This document shows, piece after piece, positions 21,486-31,885 of a stretch of 64,000 bases of DNA. Position 1 is the stretch's first letter. The number at the start of each line of letters is the position of its first letter. The notes under the pieces were generated by a model. That model saw only the letters and a program-made list of their open reading frames with translations, was not told where the DNA came from and searched no databases. The translations under genes were made by a program, and so were the position numbers. The DNA comes from Acanthosepion pharaonis. Taxonomy: Eukaryota; Mollusca; Cephalopoda; Sepiida; Sepiidae. The stretch is taken from assembly GCA_903632075.3 (NCBI GenBank), contig CAHIKZ030005207.1:1425001-1489000 (forward strand), given 5' to 3'.

Positions 21486-22495
21486 TTAAAATGCATTTTA
21501 TTGGATTATCAGTATTTCTTTTAATCTTTCTTAAGATTCACTGTTATTATAACACAAGTAATATTTGTTGACTTTCATTCGAGATCAAGTGACAGCAATC
21601 CTGTTACTACTTGAACCCTCTTTTCGATTTTGGTTTTAGTTTTTCCAGTTAATATTACTGGAACATTATCGCGCATGAATAAGTAACTTGCGTTTAACGA
21701 GTGTTTCCTCGACATAATTTAAACGGGAATCTTTAACAGATCGAGTAAATAAAGAAAAAATAAAATAACAGCCGTGCTGATCTCGCTCGGTGTTCTCATT
21801 ATTTACTTGCACAGATAAGGAAGAGACAAAAAGTAACAGTAGCAGGAACTGACGCTTGCACCAGTGGTTGTAAACATGCAGCGTAAATGGTTACGCGATA
21901 AAAAAAAAAAATATTCCGACTCCTCTCTCATCTCAATACAAAATCTATTTCCTTTTTCCCCTCCCCGAAGACTAGAGCAATTGTAAATAAGATATGAAGT
22001 GAGTTCGATTCTCACAGGATACACTACATTTGTAAACTAAATTGAGTAGATGCTTGTATTTCTTTATGACTGGACTATTTTAGAAAAAATATTTTACTTC
22101 GATAAGAAAATGAAATCAGCTAATAAACCAAGACTAGAATTAAGCTTGTTTTTTTTAAAACAAAAAAATTGATATATTTAAAAGTTTATCAAAACAGGTA
22201 ATTATACACTAATATTTGATTCTTCAGGTATGTTACCTGTTTACAAAAAAAAAAAAGAAGAAAAAATGCTATTTAGTCTGTTGTGCGTTGGTTCCAGATG
22301 GCTGTACAAACATATTTCCCCCTTAAACTATAACATGTTTATATCATGAGTAGTTGTTTTGTGTTTTAGCTTTGTTTCGGTATGCTATTTCTTGCAACCG
22401 GAAATTTGTCCGAATCAGGTATTTGTGCAAAAAATATTCTGTGTATTATAAAAACAAAACATACGTAAAAAAAAAGAAAAAAAAAAAAGAAAATG
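21486..22495. other. No gene seen; isolated tRNA T-arm
   Basis: At 21999-22015 GTGAGTTCGATTCTCAC is a perfect tRNA T-arm (5-bp stem, 7-nt loop), also found in the tRNA-like units at 41.7 kb. The rest of a tRNA cannot be folded. Otherwise AT-rich. Confidence 0.45.
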
Positions 22496-22499
22496 TGTG

Positions 22500-22755
22500 T
22501 TTTTTTGTTTTTTTTTTTTATTGTTTTGTTTCTTTTTTGTTTTGTTTTGTTTCTTGGTTTTTTTGGGGTTTTTTTTTTGGTATTTGTTTGTTTTTACTTT
22601 TTTTTTTTTGGTATTTGTTTTTACTTTTTTTTTTTTTTGTCTGTTTTCGTTTCTCCGGATTCTTGTTTTTTGGGGGTTTTTTTTGGTTTTTTTTATTATT
22701 TTTATCTTTTAGAGTTGTTAAGAATAATACCGGGATAAAATTTAAAAAAAAAAAA
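22500..22755. repeat. T/G-rich low-complexity tract
   Basis: Poly-T broken by G and GG. The overlapping long ORFs (F/L/V/G-rich, or K/N-rich on the other strand) are compositional artefacts. Confidence 0.9.
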
Positions 22756-23134
22756 TTAAATGTCATAGAATTCGGAAAACAACTTATTATTATTATTTAA
22801 TGGAAGAATCTCCACTCCACACAATTGTTCCTTGTACCTGTGTGTTTTATAAATTATTTCAAAGATAGACTTGCTTTTTTACGTCGGTAAAGAAATTATT
22901 CCGTTGCCTGATGATGCAAAAAAGGAAGCATTTATTTTAAACAACACATGTGTATTTCTTTAACATAATCATCTCCCATGTAATACACTAATGGTGAATT
23001 GTATTTGAATATTATACAGTAAAAATTGCAAATAAAAATTCGGCTTAAAACTCTGTCATGCTCACTCATTGATCTATTCTCTTATTTTCTTTATGTAGTC
23101 ATGTATGTTTAATATTGTGCTTTTTACTGCATTC
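22756..23134. other. No gene seen
   Basis: AT-rich, nothing recognised. Confidence 0.4.
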
Positions 23135-23140
23135 TAATAT

Positions 23141-23210
<70 letters not shown>

Positions 23211-23225
23211 TGTGTGTGTGTATCA
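23135..23225. repeat. Palindromic (AC)(TC)(TA)(GA)(GT) microsatellite
   Basis: ACACACAT, (CT)n, (AT)n, (AG)n and GTGTGTGT follow in mirror order, so the whole block is its own reverse complement. Confidence 0.9.
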
Positions 23226-23244
23226 GGGATAGAGCATATGTAAA

Positions 23245-23372
23245 TATAAAAGTGGACATTAAAGTGAACACCCAGAGGCGTTTCATAACGCAGTCGTCAT
23301 GCACATGGCCTGATGATTGCGTTTAAACATGAAACACTGTCGCCTCTAGGTGTTTAATTCGATGTCCACTTT
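23245..23372. mobile_element. Hairpin-forming repeat element (copy 1)
   Basis: The left arm GTGGACATTAAAGTGAACAC, then CCAGAGGCG, pairs with the right arm CGCCTCTAGGTGTTTAATTC, then GATGTCCAC. An inner pair is AACGCAGTCGTCATG with CTGATGATTGCGTT. The second copy is at 25255-25425. It may be a MITE-like element. No TA or longer target duplication is clear because both ends abut microsatellites. Confidence 0.7.
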
Positions 23373-23378
23373 TTTTTT

Positions 23379-23384
<6 letters not shown>

Positions 23385-23461
<77 letters not shown>
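23385..23461. repeat. (AC)n(AT)n microsatellite
   Basis: About 14 AC units followed by about 25 AT units. Confidence 0.95.
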
Positions 23462-23464
<3 letters not shown>

Positions 23465-23480
23465 GATGGATTTTTTATTT

Positions 23481-23876
23481 ACTAATCTGACAGATTTTTA
23501 TTACTTAAATGATATTTTAGTGGATACTAGTATTTGCTGAGACGCTCCGGGTTTTTTTTTTATTACATAGTATATTTATTAATTTATTTTCGTCTACTGG
23601 CCTGAATATTCGAGAAATCATATTAAAGAAGAATATGCGTTCCACTAAGGGAAAACGTAAAGGCAATATTCAACTTCGTTAACGACTCACTCTGTAGCAC
23701 GTCAGATCTGATGGCGGTTCCCCCAGAGGAGGAAAGCATGCTTGAATCCTGCCGGAGAGCGGATATATTCCTCTCAGATTGCTCGAATACTCAGGCCATA
23801 AGACGAAAATAAATAAATAAATTTATTGTCTAATAATTAAACGGAGTGTCTACTCAGATACGAGTATCCACTAAAA
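23481..23876. mobile_element. Inverted-repeat element with tRNA-Ser-like core (copy 2)
   Basis: The left end TATTTTAGTGGATACTAGTA, then TTTGCTGAGACGCTCCG, is inverted at the right as CGGAGTGTCTACTCAGATAC, then GAGTATCCACTAAAA. The core at 23671-23762 includes GGCGGTTCCCCCAGAGG (long-variable-arm-like) and GCATGCTTGAATCCTGCCGG (B box), the pattern of a tRNA-Ser. Paired inner flanks are TCTACTGGCCTGAATATTCG and its inverse CGAATACTCAGGCC. Confidence 0.75.
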
Positions 23877-23887
23877 ATATTGTTTAT

Positions 23888-23934
23888 ATATATATATATA
23901 TATATAAAATATGCATTTAATAAGTGTGTGTGTG

Positions 23935-23977
<43 letters not shown>

Positions 23978-23999
23978 GCATTTAATAAGTGTGTGTGTG

Positions 24000-24041
<42 letters not shown>

Positions 24042-24096
24042 GCATTTAATAAGTGTGTGTGTGAAATATATATATATATATATATATATACTCACA
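23888..24096. repeat. 64-65-bp tandem array built on (TA)n
   Basis: Three to four units, each AAAATATGCATTTAATAAGT, then GTGTGTGTGAAA and a (TA)n run. ATGCATTT recurs at 23911, 23976 and 24040. The last unit abuts the mariner end. Confidence 0.9.
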
Positions 24097-24924
24097 TTAG
24101 CGGGGTGTGATTGATAAATTGTCGTCAAAATTACGCAAAAATCCAAATAATACAGACATCTCATTTTACTCTGTGTATTTACCAAAATTACCAAATATAT
24201 CTTGAAATACTGAAGAGTAAATTTATTCAATAAAATCGCTATTGGCTTCAACAACGGCCTCCAGACATCTTCGGAATCTCCTGCAACTCTTCTGGATGGT
24301 CTCCTTGTTTAATATTGTGAATGCTGCCATAATCTTTGCCTTCTGTTCATCTTTGGTGTTGCAAGGAGTTTATCTGCGTCCTCACACATAATAATCAAGG
24401 GGAGTTTAGGTGGCCAGATTTAAGGGATGATGTGTTCGTAGAAATTGTCTTATAGCCATGACTGCATCATGGCACACAAGCAAGAGAACCCAGAGTCCTG
24501 TTGCCATAGTTTTCATGACCCAGGGCACTTTCTCCTCAAATCGTTTAATGTAAGCCTCTGTGTTGAGACTTGAGTCACTGTGGGAAGATGGAGACATAAC
24601 GTCTTTATCACTACTGATCACTCCAAACCCCTTCGTAATCACTATTAGACTCATCCAACTCTTTCCGAACCCTCTGCACTGTCCCTGGATTGACACCCAA
24701 ATGCGCTGAAATGTTCTTACTGGAGCTTCCGGCGCGAATGCCAAGCAGAGCAGCATGCCGTTTCCAAATTTCTGGCGGAGTGAATTGCGTTATGGTGTTC
24801 TTTTTTTCAAAGATGGTGCCCAACTGAACTTACTATACTGTGCAGTCGGCAAAATCAAAAACAAACAACGCGCATGCGCGAAATTAAAAATATAAAATGG
24901 CGACAATTTACCTATTACACCCTC

Positions 24925-24930
<6 letters not shown>
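24097..24930 (-). pseudogene. Internally deleted mariner-like transposon
   Basis: The ends are inverted: plus-strand GGGTGTGATTGATAAATTGT at the left and, on the minus strand, GGGTGTAATAGGTAAATTGT at the right. On the minus strand coding starts TIFEKKNTITQFTPPEIWKR, then HAALLGIRAGSSSKNISAHL and GVNPGTVQRVRKELDESNSD (helix-turn-helix domain). It then skips to NTEAYIKRFEEKVPWVMK and resumes after frameshifts with THHPLNLAT, TPCNTKDEQKAKIMAAFT and FRRCLEAVVEANSDFIE-stop. The whole is about 830 bp against about 1.3 kb for intact mariners. The first catalytic region is deleted. Confidence 0.85.

Positions 24931-24970
<40 letters not shown>
24931..24970. repeat. (GT)n(AT)n microsatellite
   Basis: It borders the right end of the mariner copy. 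A related (AC)n(AT)n run lies at 25175-25210. Confidence 0.9.
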
Positions 24971-24974
<4 letters not shown>

Positions 24975-25254
24975 GACACACGGCTGTTAAGTTATCTACT
25001 GCATACTGCATATGGTTCCATCTCTTTTCATTTAAAACATACTGATCTTTTCCAGCGTAAATGATTCAAAAACTCTATATTTTATAGACTTTATATTTTA
25101 TACTTACTTAATTGAAGGTATATAAGAAAAAAAATAACATTTTATTCCCCTACTGCTGTGTCCTTTTCTCTTTCACACACACACATTTATATATATATAT
25201 ATATATATAGTTTTAAAGTATGCTATATTTATGCGTTATAGTGCTCAATATCAA

Positions 25255-25425
25255 GGATAGAGTATATGTAAATATTAAAAGTAGACATTAAAATGAACAC
25301 CCAGATGCGACAGTCTGTTTCAGGCTAAACGCATTCGTCATGCACATGGACTGACGATTGAGTTTAAGCATGAAACACTGTCACCTCTGGGTGTTTACTT
25401 CGATGTCCACTTTGATTTTTACACA
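25255..25425. mobile_element. Hairpin-forming repeat element (copy 2)
   Basis: Same arms as copy 1 at 23245: GTAGACATTAAAATGAACAC, then CCAGATGCGACAG, against CTGTCACCTCTGGGTGTTTA, then CTTCGATGTCCAC. Shared upstream text (AAGGATAGAGTATATGTAAA) extends the homology to about 25232. Followed by (AC)n(AT)n at 25418-25466, as is copy 1. Confidence 0.7.
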
Positions 25426-25434
25426 CACACACAC

Positions 25435-25465
<31 letters not shown>

Positions 25466-25466
25466 A

Positions 25467-26783
25467 TAAAGGAAAATTTAGCCCACGTGTTCCCTTTGTA
25501 CATATATATTCAATCAGAACTTTAAACACACGCACACACATAACTTTAACCGTTATTACATTGGACACTTACGTGAAAAAAAATACCCATTTCATTTCAT
25601 TATTAAACAATGTATTATGTCTATTGGTCTGCATATTCTAGAAAACATTTTCATTGGATTTCTCAAATAATAATAGACAGTTTAATATACACACACATAG
25701 TTTAGTAAAATGTGTTTTCCTTGTCTCTAAGAATGACCTAAAACAAGTTTCGTTTTTGTTTTTCTTTCAACACGATTACTAAAATTTGGATGAAATCTGA
25801 CGAAAGTTTTAAATTTGTTTCGCTAGTAATCCAGCGTCATCAAAAATGATATTGTTACTCGATAGATGAGAGATATTTCGATTAATGATAAGTATTTGTG
25901 CTCATTTATTCAGAAATACATGACGAAAACTGACGTGAGTTCCTTTTGCATATCAACAGTAATGATAGAATTGTCGGAAGGAAAATATTCCTGTTATCTC
26001 AATGTAATTTTATAACTTTAAGGTTATGTGTAAGGTGCTTTATTTTTCTAAAAAAGGAAACTTATACATGGTATTACATAAAATTTCGGTGTATTTCAAC
26101 ATCGATCAATCTCTTCATCTCTTGAATTCCTGTGTTTCTCCTATCTCACCTAATACTTAAAATAAAAATGCATTTCTCTAAATTACTCTAACAAGAAATA
26201 AACAAAGAGCTTACTTTTCTACCATTTTTATTCATTTATTTATTTTTTAATTATTTTTTTCGTTTTATTTTTGTGGAAGGCATTTCGCAACTAATTTTTC
26301 CTAAACATATTTTAACATTTCGTGCAAGTGCGAATATTTGTAGCGTTAAAAAAACACATCAGGAATTGTACCGCTGTATATTGGAAAGATAACAACAATA
26401 ATAATTATAAGATTCTTATATTTTTTTTTTATTTTTATGGTTTCTGTATCATAACGAATAACTTCATAACAACCCCATTTAGCAAATATATGGATCTTCT
26501 TTATTTATTTTTTTTTTCTTCTTTTTATCATAAATTCAAATTGCAGTTTATAAACGCCTGCGTCTTACGATTTGCTGATCTTGACCAAGCTCGATCTTCA
26601 TGGGGTGATAAACATTTCTGGCTTTATGCCGGTCAACATTGATGCTCACCGACCCAGTTTTGCAGGACGATGTACATTCATGGGTGACAGGTAGAAAGCT
26701 GTACTTAATACCGCATTTTTTATCTTTACCGTACTTTATCTTTAATTTTATGTTAATTCATACTGTATTTTTCGGTTAGCATA
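25467..26783. other. No gene seen
   Basis: AT-rich. The ORF starting at 26322 contains an ordinary-looking C-terminal part (CVLRFADLDQARSSWGDK) but no domain was recognised and the N-terminal part is low complexity. Confidence 0.4.
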
Positions 26784-27066
26784 AAGGACACATGGCACAG
26801 TGGATAAAGGCGTTAGTTAGATCCAGTGACAGGACCCAAACAGTATGAGTTCAATACCCGGTTAAGGCGGTGGAGAACTTGAAGTGGGGAATTAACAGGA
26901 GTTAACTGATAACTGTCATCCATTAAACATCCCCAGTGAGCGAAATAAAGGGTTCAGTTCGACATTCCAACCACCTGAAGAAGGCCGGAGCGTACAACGG
27001 CCGAAACGTTGTAATAAATATGGTGACAAAGATGAGGACAATAGTCCGAATAGTGTAAATAGCGTA
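26784..27066 (+). mobile_element. SINE-C (tRNA-derived)
   Basis: tRNA-like head: AAGGACACATGGCACAGTGG, then ATAAAGGCG (A box) and TATGAGTTCAATACCCGG (B box). Middle: GAGCGAAATAAAGGGTTCAG, then TTCGACATTCC. Tail: CACCTGAAGAAGGCCGGAGC, then GTACAACGGCCGAAACGTTG, then GATGAGGACAATAGTCCGAA and TGTAAATAG. This is the most complete copy in the window and a reference for those at 37.6, 38.1, 52.7 and 55.0 kb. Confidence 0.85.
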
Positions 27067-27459
27067 GCATAAATGAATTAAGGCCAGTTACTACCTTTGT
27101 ATTAAAAGTGAAATAACACACACATGCGCACACATTTCAGTGTGTATTCCTTTTTTCCCGTGTAACAAACCTTTTTTTTTTAATTTTTTTTTTTTTTTTT
27201 AATTTTTACAGAGTGCACGTATATTTCTCCTATCCTAGACAGAGGACCGAAATGAGTGACATTTTGAGTTTCTAAACAAAGCGAACAGGTTTTCTGATCC
27301 AAAACTGAAATGCGATTTATAATTAATCATAGTCTTTTACATGGGTGCTCTATTAGTATTTACTATTTATAATAATCTTGTATATAAAAAATAAAACGTC
27401 GCTTTTTTTCTCGATGACAAACAGCTTGACTCGGTATAGTATTTTTATCATCCAATTTG
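27067..27459. other. No gene seen
   Basis: T-rich runs near 27172-27206, otherwise nothing. Confidence 0.4.
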
Positions 27460-27838
27460 AATTTATTTGTTTTTTTCTACGTCTCATTAGTCTTTTGCAG
27501 GTTATTTAAGGCCAATAAATATTTTTACACTGTAAGAATGTTTGAGTGCTAATAATGATCTACTAATACAAGCTCTACTGATTATCCCATAGATGGAGGG
27601 AGAGGTGGATTCATACCCTTTCCTAAGCGTATTTGCGCCTAAGTGAATATAATGAACCCAATTGGAATTCGGTTCTCCTGTTTCCAATTCTGTGCCGTTA
27701 TCCATTACCCTACGCACACACTTACAGCCCCTGGTATTCCGAAGCAGCCACCCATGTAGTTACTGATCAGGCTCCTTGTTGCTTAACTTTAATGATCGTA
27801 CGAGAACCGGTTTTTTGAACGTGTTATGGCCATGGTAG
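27460..27838 (-). mobile_element. SINE-A with 5S rRNA plus tRNA chimeric head
   Basis: Minus strand from 27838: CTACCATGGCCATAACACGT, then CCGGTTCTCGTACGATCA, AAGTTAAGCAAC, CATGGGTGGCTGCTTCGG and AATACCAGGGGCTGTAAG, i.e. the whole 5S rRNA sequence with its C box. The tRNA-like part follows directly (GTAGGGTAATGGATAACGGC, then CCGAATTCCAATTGG), then the body (CACTTAGGCGCAAATACG, then GGGTATGAATCCACCTCT) and a tail with TGTAAAAATATTTATTGGCC. The 5S part is too diverged to be a functional rRNA gene. Confidence 0.9.
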
Positions 27839-28128
27839 TTCCTGGCTCTTTAGGATTTATTTTATTTATCTTTGCTCTATTTAGCGTATTGAGCACTCTA
27901 CGTTTTAGCTTTGTTACTCGCTTGGGGCTTTTTCTTTGGACTGGAAACTTATGGCATTGGACGATTTTTTCTCCCTCTTTGGACGTCTCTAGTTCTTTCG
28001 TTTTTTTTCCAATTTTTTTCCTCGGATACCAATTTGTTTTGATATACTTCAAGTTCTATTATACGGGGTTTTTTTGTTTTTTTTTTACCAACCGAATATA
28101 ATTATTAGTATGTGTGTGTTTATTTATT

Positions 28129-28163
<35 letters not shown>

Positions 28164-29269
28164 ATTTGTCACTTAATTGATTGATTCTATATTTAGCTTC
28201 ATCCGAAACAAAGAGTTCATAAAGTATTCGATATTTCTTCAGAACAAAGTATCCAATTTTTTTTATATTTCTGTTCATATTTTTCATTATGGAATTCAGC
28301 TATGAACAAATATCGGCATATAAGACAGGGGGGAAAAATTTAAATCACTTTTGGATGGGTGTGCCTAACAACTCCGAAAGTGTTCAACTCCAATTTTTTT
28401 TTTTACCAATTCTATACACTTATTAACACCTCTGCAACTTATCTTTTTATAATACAAGTCCCCGATTTATTAGGTACTAACGAATACAGCACTTCCAAAA
28501 CCTTGATTTGTAAGATAACAGCAATGAAATATGAAAAGAAAAAAATATTTGGATAAGTTTTTCCCCTCTTTTCAAGATGCAGAAGGAAACGAATTTGCTG
28601 TCAGTTCTACTCGAATGTGTTCCGAAAAGTGTAATTTGAGGAAATCTTCTAAATTAATTGCAACAAAATAATTCTATTTATAGTCAGTGTCAGATAATTT
28701 TCTTTCTCAGTTAAGCAAATGCGAGATATAAATCCTTAAATGGTATCTTAGCTCATTGCTAAACAAATGGCTGACAGCAGGTGTTGGAATCCAAGTAAAC
28801 GACTATGATTTCGAATCCCGGATTGCCCGGAAAGCTGAGTCTGGCACAAGACCAGAGGCGTGATATTAATCGTAAAGATTAAGCTCACTTCAAAAGTAAT
28901 TTACTCTGATTAATCTATGACATAATGCCTATCCTAATAAATATTTACAATCAACCGAGATAGATTTAATTCTTTTCTGCTATGTGTGTGTGTGTGTCTG
29001 TGATTATTGTTTGATACTTAATTCTTTCACAAAACACCAGTTTGTCAAAAAATGTTCGTGAAACTTTTCTTCAGTAATTTCTTCTTGAAATTCTGAAAAA
29101 TAATCAAATTCAAAATATTGGTTATTTATTTTCTAATAATTAACGTATTATATATTCTTAATAATATATTCTTATTAGATTAATTGATGTTGAATTTTTT
29201 AACTTATTTATTCTTCACATTTTTCCTTTTCATTAATTTTTCCTTTCGTTATTTTTTTCATTCAATTTT
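27839..29269. other. No gene seen; one tRNA-like head
   Basis: A tRNA-like piece at about 28765-28830 has a B box GATTTCGAATCCCGG. (TA)n at 28135-28161. Two overlapping opposite-strand ORFs at 27789-28101 have no recognised domain. Confidence 0.4.
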
Positions 29270-29450
29270 TTCTGTTTTTAATTTTTTTTCTTTGTTTTTT
29301 AATTTTGTTTCTTTGTTTTTTAATTTTGTTTCTTTGTTTTTTAATTTTGTTTCTTTGTTTTTTAATTTTTTTTCTTTGTTTTTAATTTTTTTTTCCTTGT
29401 TTTTAATTTTTTTTTCCTTGTTTTTAATTTTTTAATTTTTCTTTATTTTT
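29270..29450. repeat. T-rich minisatellite, 21-bp then 18-bp units
   Basis: About four units of TTTCTTTGTTTTTTAATTTT plus G, then shorter TTTCCTTGTTTTTAATTTT-type units. T-rich low complexity continues to about 29610. The F/S-rich ORFs across it are artefacts. Confidence 0.9.
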
Positions 29451-29610
29451 TTTTCATTGTCTTCGTTTTTTTTTTTTCAGTTTTTTTTTTCACTTTTTTT
29501 CATTTTTTTTATTTTTCATTGTTTTTATTTTTTGTTTTCCTCTTTCTCTTTGTTTCCCTTTATCAATCACTTTTTCTCTTTCGCTTTTTTAATCTTTTTC
29601 TTTTTTTTTT

Positions 29611-29809
29611 GTTCTATACCAATGTTCAGATTAATACGAAAATATCTGTGAAAATGATTTAGTTATGGATTGCCACTTTTATTGAGGATTAAAGCGCAGT
29701 ATCGGTGCGTTCCGTAAAAAACTATTATTCTCTGTCTCCCTCTCTATAGCGGAATTGGCTGATCTCCTAATTTTTTATACTAATATATAATATATAACAA
29801 CCGAGTATT

Positions 29810-29847
<38 letters not shown>

Positions 29848-30060
29848 CGCCAATTTGATCAGGTGGAAAAAGGATTCACGAAGAAGAAAAAGCATGGCAG
29901 GGATGAAGGTGAATTCAAGCGTATTTATTTTTAGATAAACACACAGTGACTGAGAGAACTCTATTGGCTTTACCGAAGTGTCTTGCATTATTAGCAGTAA
30001 TAGTCACTGTTTACAAACTCACACTTTCTCCCCAGACAGCTCAATCGAAATAAATTTTTT
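29611..30060. other. No gene seen
   Basis: (AT)n at 29813-29846. Otherwise unremarkable. Confidence 0.4.
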
Positions 30061-30093
30061 AGGAGCATATATATTGTCATCCCCAGAGAGACT

Positions 30094-30118
30094 GTTTCGC
30101 TGTATCACAGCTCATCAG
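30094..30118 (-). other. Hammerhead-like catalytic core motif
   Basis: Minus strand: CTGATGAGCTGT, then GATACAGCGAAAC. CUGAUGA followed by a 5-bp stem (GCUGU/ACAGC, closed by G-C) and GAAA is the consensus core of a hammerhead ribozyme. An adjacent GUC follows at once, but stems I and III do not form convincingly in one copy. Upstream on the minus strand GCTAGA and TCTAGC can pair. Resemblance only. Confidence 0.3.
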
Positions 30119-30589
30119 TGTGGCTAGACATCCGGTTGCCTCTAGCTATGATCGAAATATATATATGAGAGAAAGAAATATGTTTTAAATATATAGATTA
30201 CCGAAATTTTTGAACGAATATATTTGCTGTTTTTATCATCTTTTTTCATATGTTCGTCGATCTTCCCAACTTATTGTACTTTGCGTTTTTTAATCCTTTC
30301 AATAAAAACATTATTTTTTTATCGAACTTGTTAAACTTCGAAGTTGAAAAAATTCAGTACATGTTCAAAAATGTGTATGTAGAATAGTTATCTACATACT
30401 GGGTGTGTTGAATCGTTACCAGCCAAAAAAAAAAATACTTCTGAACTGTGAATTTACTTTCTCGTTTTCAAAAGAAAAAAAAAAGTACTTGGAATTTGCT
30501 CACTAATCATATTTGATTCTCTGTGTTAATTAATTTTTTTTTTACCTTAAAGAATTTTATAAATATCTATATCTATTATATAAAACTCA

Positions 30590-30765
30590 TGGATGTACAA
30601 GAGTTGTTAGCGGTTCAGAACAATAAATCTGCGAGCCGAATTCAAATTCCAGTCGAGTTCTATTACATTGATTTTCGCGGAAATACTCCTGGGGAAAGTT
30701 ATGAATCCATCTCTCCTCCTCCCAGCTATGGGTTAAATAGCAGGGCAGACTTGGACCTCTAGCGG
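30590..30765 (+). mobile_element. SINE-B, 3'-truncated
   Basis: tRNA-like head with B box GAGCCGAATTCAAATTCCAG, body with TACATTGATTTTCGCGGAAA, then GTTATGAATCCATCTCTCCT and CAGCTATGGGTTAAATAGCA, then stops after AGCAGGGCAGAC. The body-only ORFs on both strands are not genes. Confidence 0.7.
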
Positions 30766-31019
30766 TCTTGGAGAAGGATAACTCTGGATTCAACAAATAA
30801 TCTTATTTTATCGAATGAAAAAAAAAGATACAAAGTAGTTTAAAGTAGGAGCTCCACGTGTACATTTGGACAAGAGGTAAAAACTGCAGAAGTCTCCCTT
30901 AGCGTTTTCCATTTTGAGGGAACCTCGGTCTCTAGGCATTAACACTCACGCCATCTTAGCAGATGGTAATATTCATTGACCGAACAGCCAATGCTACTTC
31001 CAATTGAAATTTATAAAAC

Positions 31020-31150
31020 CTTTTTATTGTCAGAATTTTCAAGAAATAGGTTTCTCAAGTCTACCGTTATTGCACTTTCCAGTATTAACTGAGGTTTCCT
31101 TCCTAACCTTTTGTTTCAAGTAGTGTAGAATGTCAACATCTTGATTATGC
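31020..31150. repeat. Unknown dispersed repeat, copy a
   Basis: Contains TTTCTCAAGTCTACCGTTAT, then GGTTTCCTTCCTAACCTTTT and TAGAATGTCA. Homologous to 31740-31885 and 48585-48745 in the same orientation. Nature unknown. Confidence 0.5.
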
Positions 31151-31739
31151 CATTATTTTCTCGTCGACTTGCATGTGTTATTCATTTTAGTTGTTACAGT
31201 AAGTGATTCTCCAGTGACAATCTACAAGTTTCGAAGAAGGACTGCTCTCACTAATAACTACAGACTCCACTTGGTCAAAGATTACCTCCTAAAAACTAGC
31301 ACATTAATAATTGTAAAACCATCTATTTACCAGTGTATGTCTCGTTGCTCAACTAAGTGGTTCTTAGTTCTAGGAGAACTTATTGGCATATTCAGTTCAT
31401 AAAATCAATTGTTTAAAAATATTTGGGCACTCATTCCAAATTTGCTTTTTGTGATCTTTATTAATAAGCAATTATTTTGTCGATGGCTTTTTATTACTCG
31501 GTCATTTTCTGCCCTGAAAATGATCACAACCTTCGTATTTTATAGTTTGGCAGTAAAGGGAAGTAATCGGTGGTTAAAAGAAATTTCAGTCAGCAACATT
31601 GACATTTTTAATAATGTTTTGAAAATTTTAAAAAAATTTATAAACTTATATTATAACATGCCGTATATAACATAATTGCCATGGTAATAGGGGAAAATTA
31701 AGTTTTCATCCAGGAAATATTCTGTATTTATTTACCAAA
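31151..31739. other. Unrecognised ORFs, no gene supported
   Basis: Plus-strand ORFs at 31169-31402 and 31409-31675 lie between two copies of the unknown dispersed repeat. They show no family motif, and their position suggests they belong to that element or are chance. Confidence 0.3.
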
Positions 31740-31885
31740 CGCTTAGCGTTAATGTCAGTTCCGTTTTTCAAGATATTAGACTTCTCGAGTCCACTAAATG
31801 TTATAGCTCTTTCTAGTATTGATGAGCTCCTTCCTATTTTTGTTGTAGTTTCTGTTGGAAACATTCGAGTGATACAGCATTTGTT
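31740..31885. repeat. Unknown dispersed repeat, copy b
   Basis: CTTCTCGAGTCCACTAAATG, then GAGCTCCTTCCTATTTTTGT and TTCTGTTGGAAACATT, aligning with copies a and c. Confidence 0.5.

Noticed and set aside
22354..22800. 148-codon and overlapping ORFs
   Set aside because: They are produced by a T/G-rich run. No domain, no start context, and alternative frames are equally open.
23245..23372. Hammerhead ribozyme (CTGATGA...GAAAC...GTC)
   Set aside because: The same bases pair with the left half of the element in a long imperfect hairpin, which explains their conservation without a ribozyme. The putative stem II is not paired.
29184..29651. Phenylalanine-rich membrane-protein-like ORFs
   Set aside because: They are translation of a T-rich minisatellite. 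Hydrophobicity follows from TTT codons.
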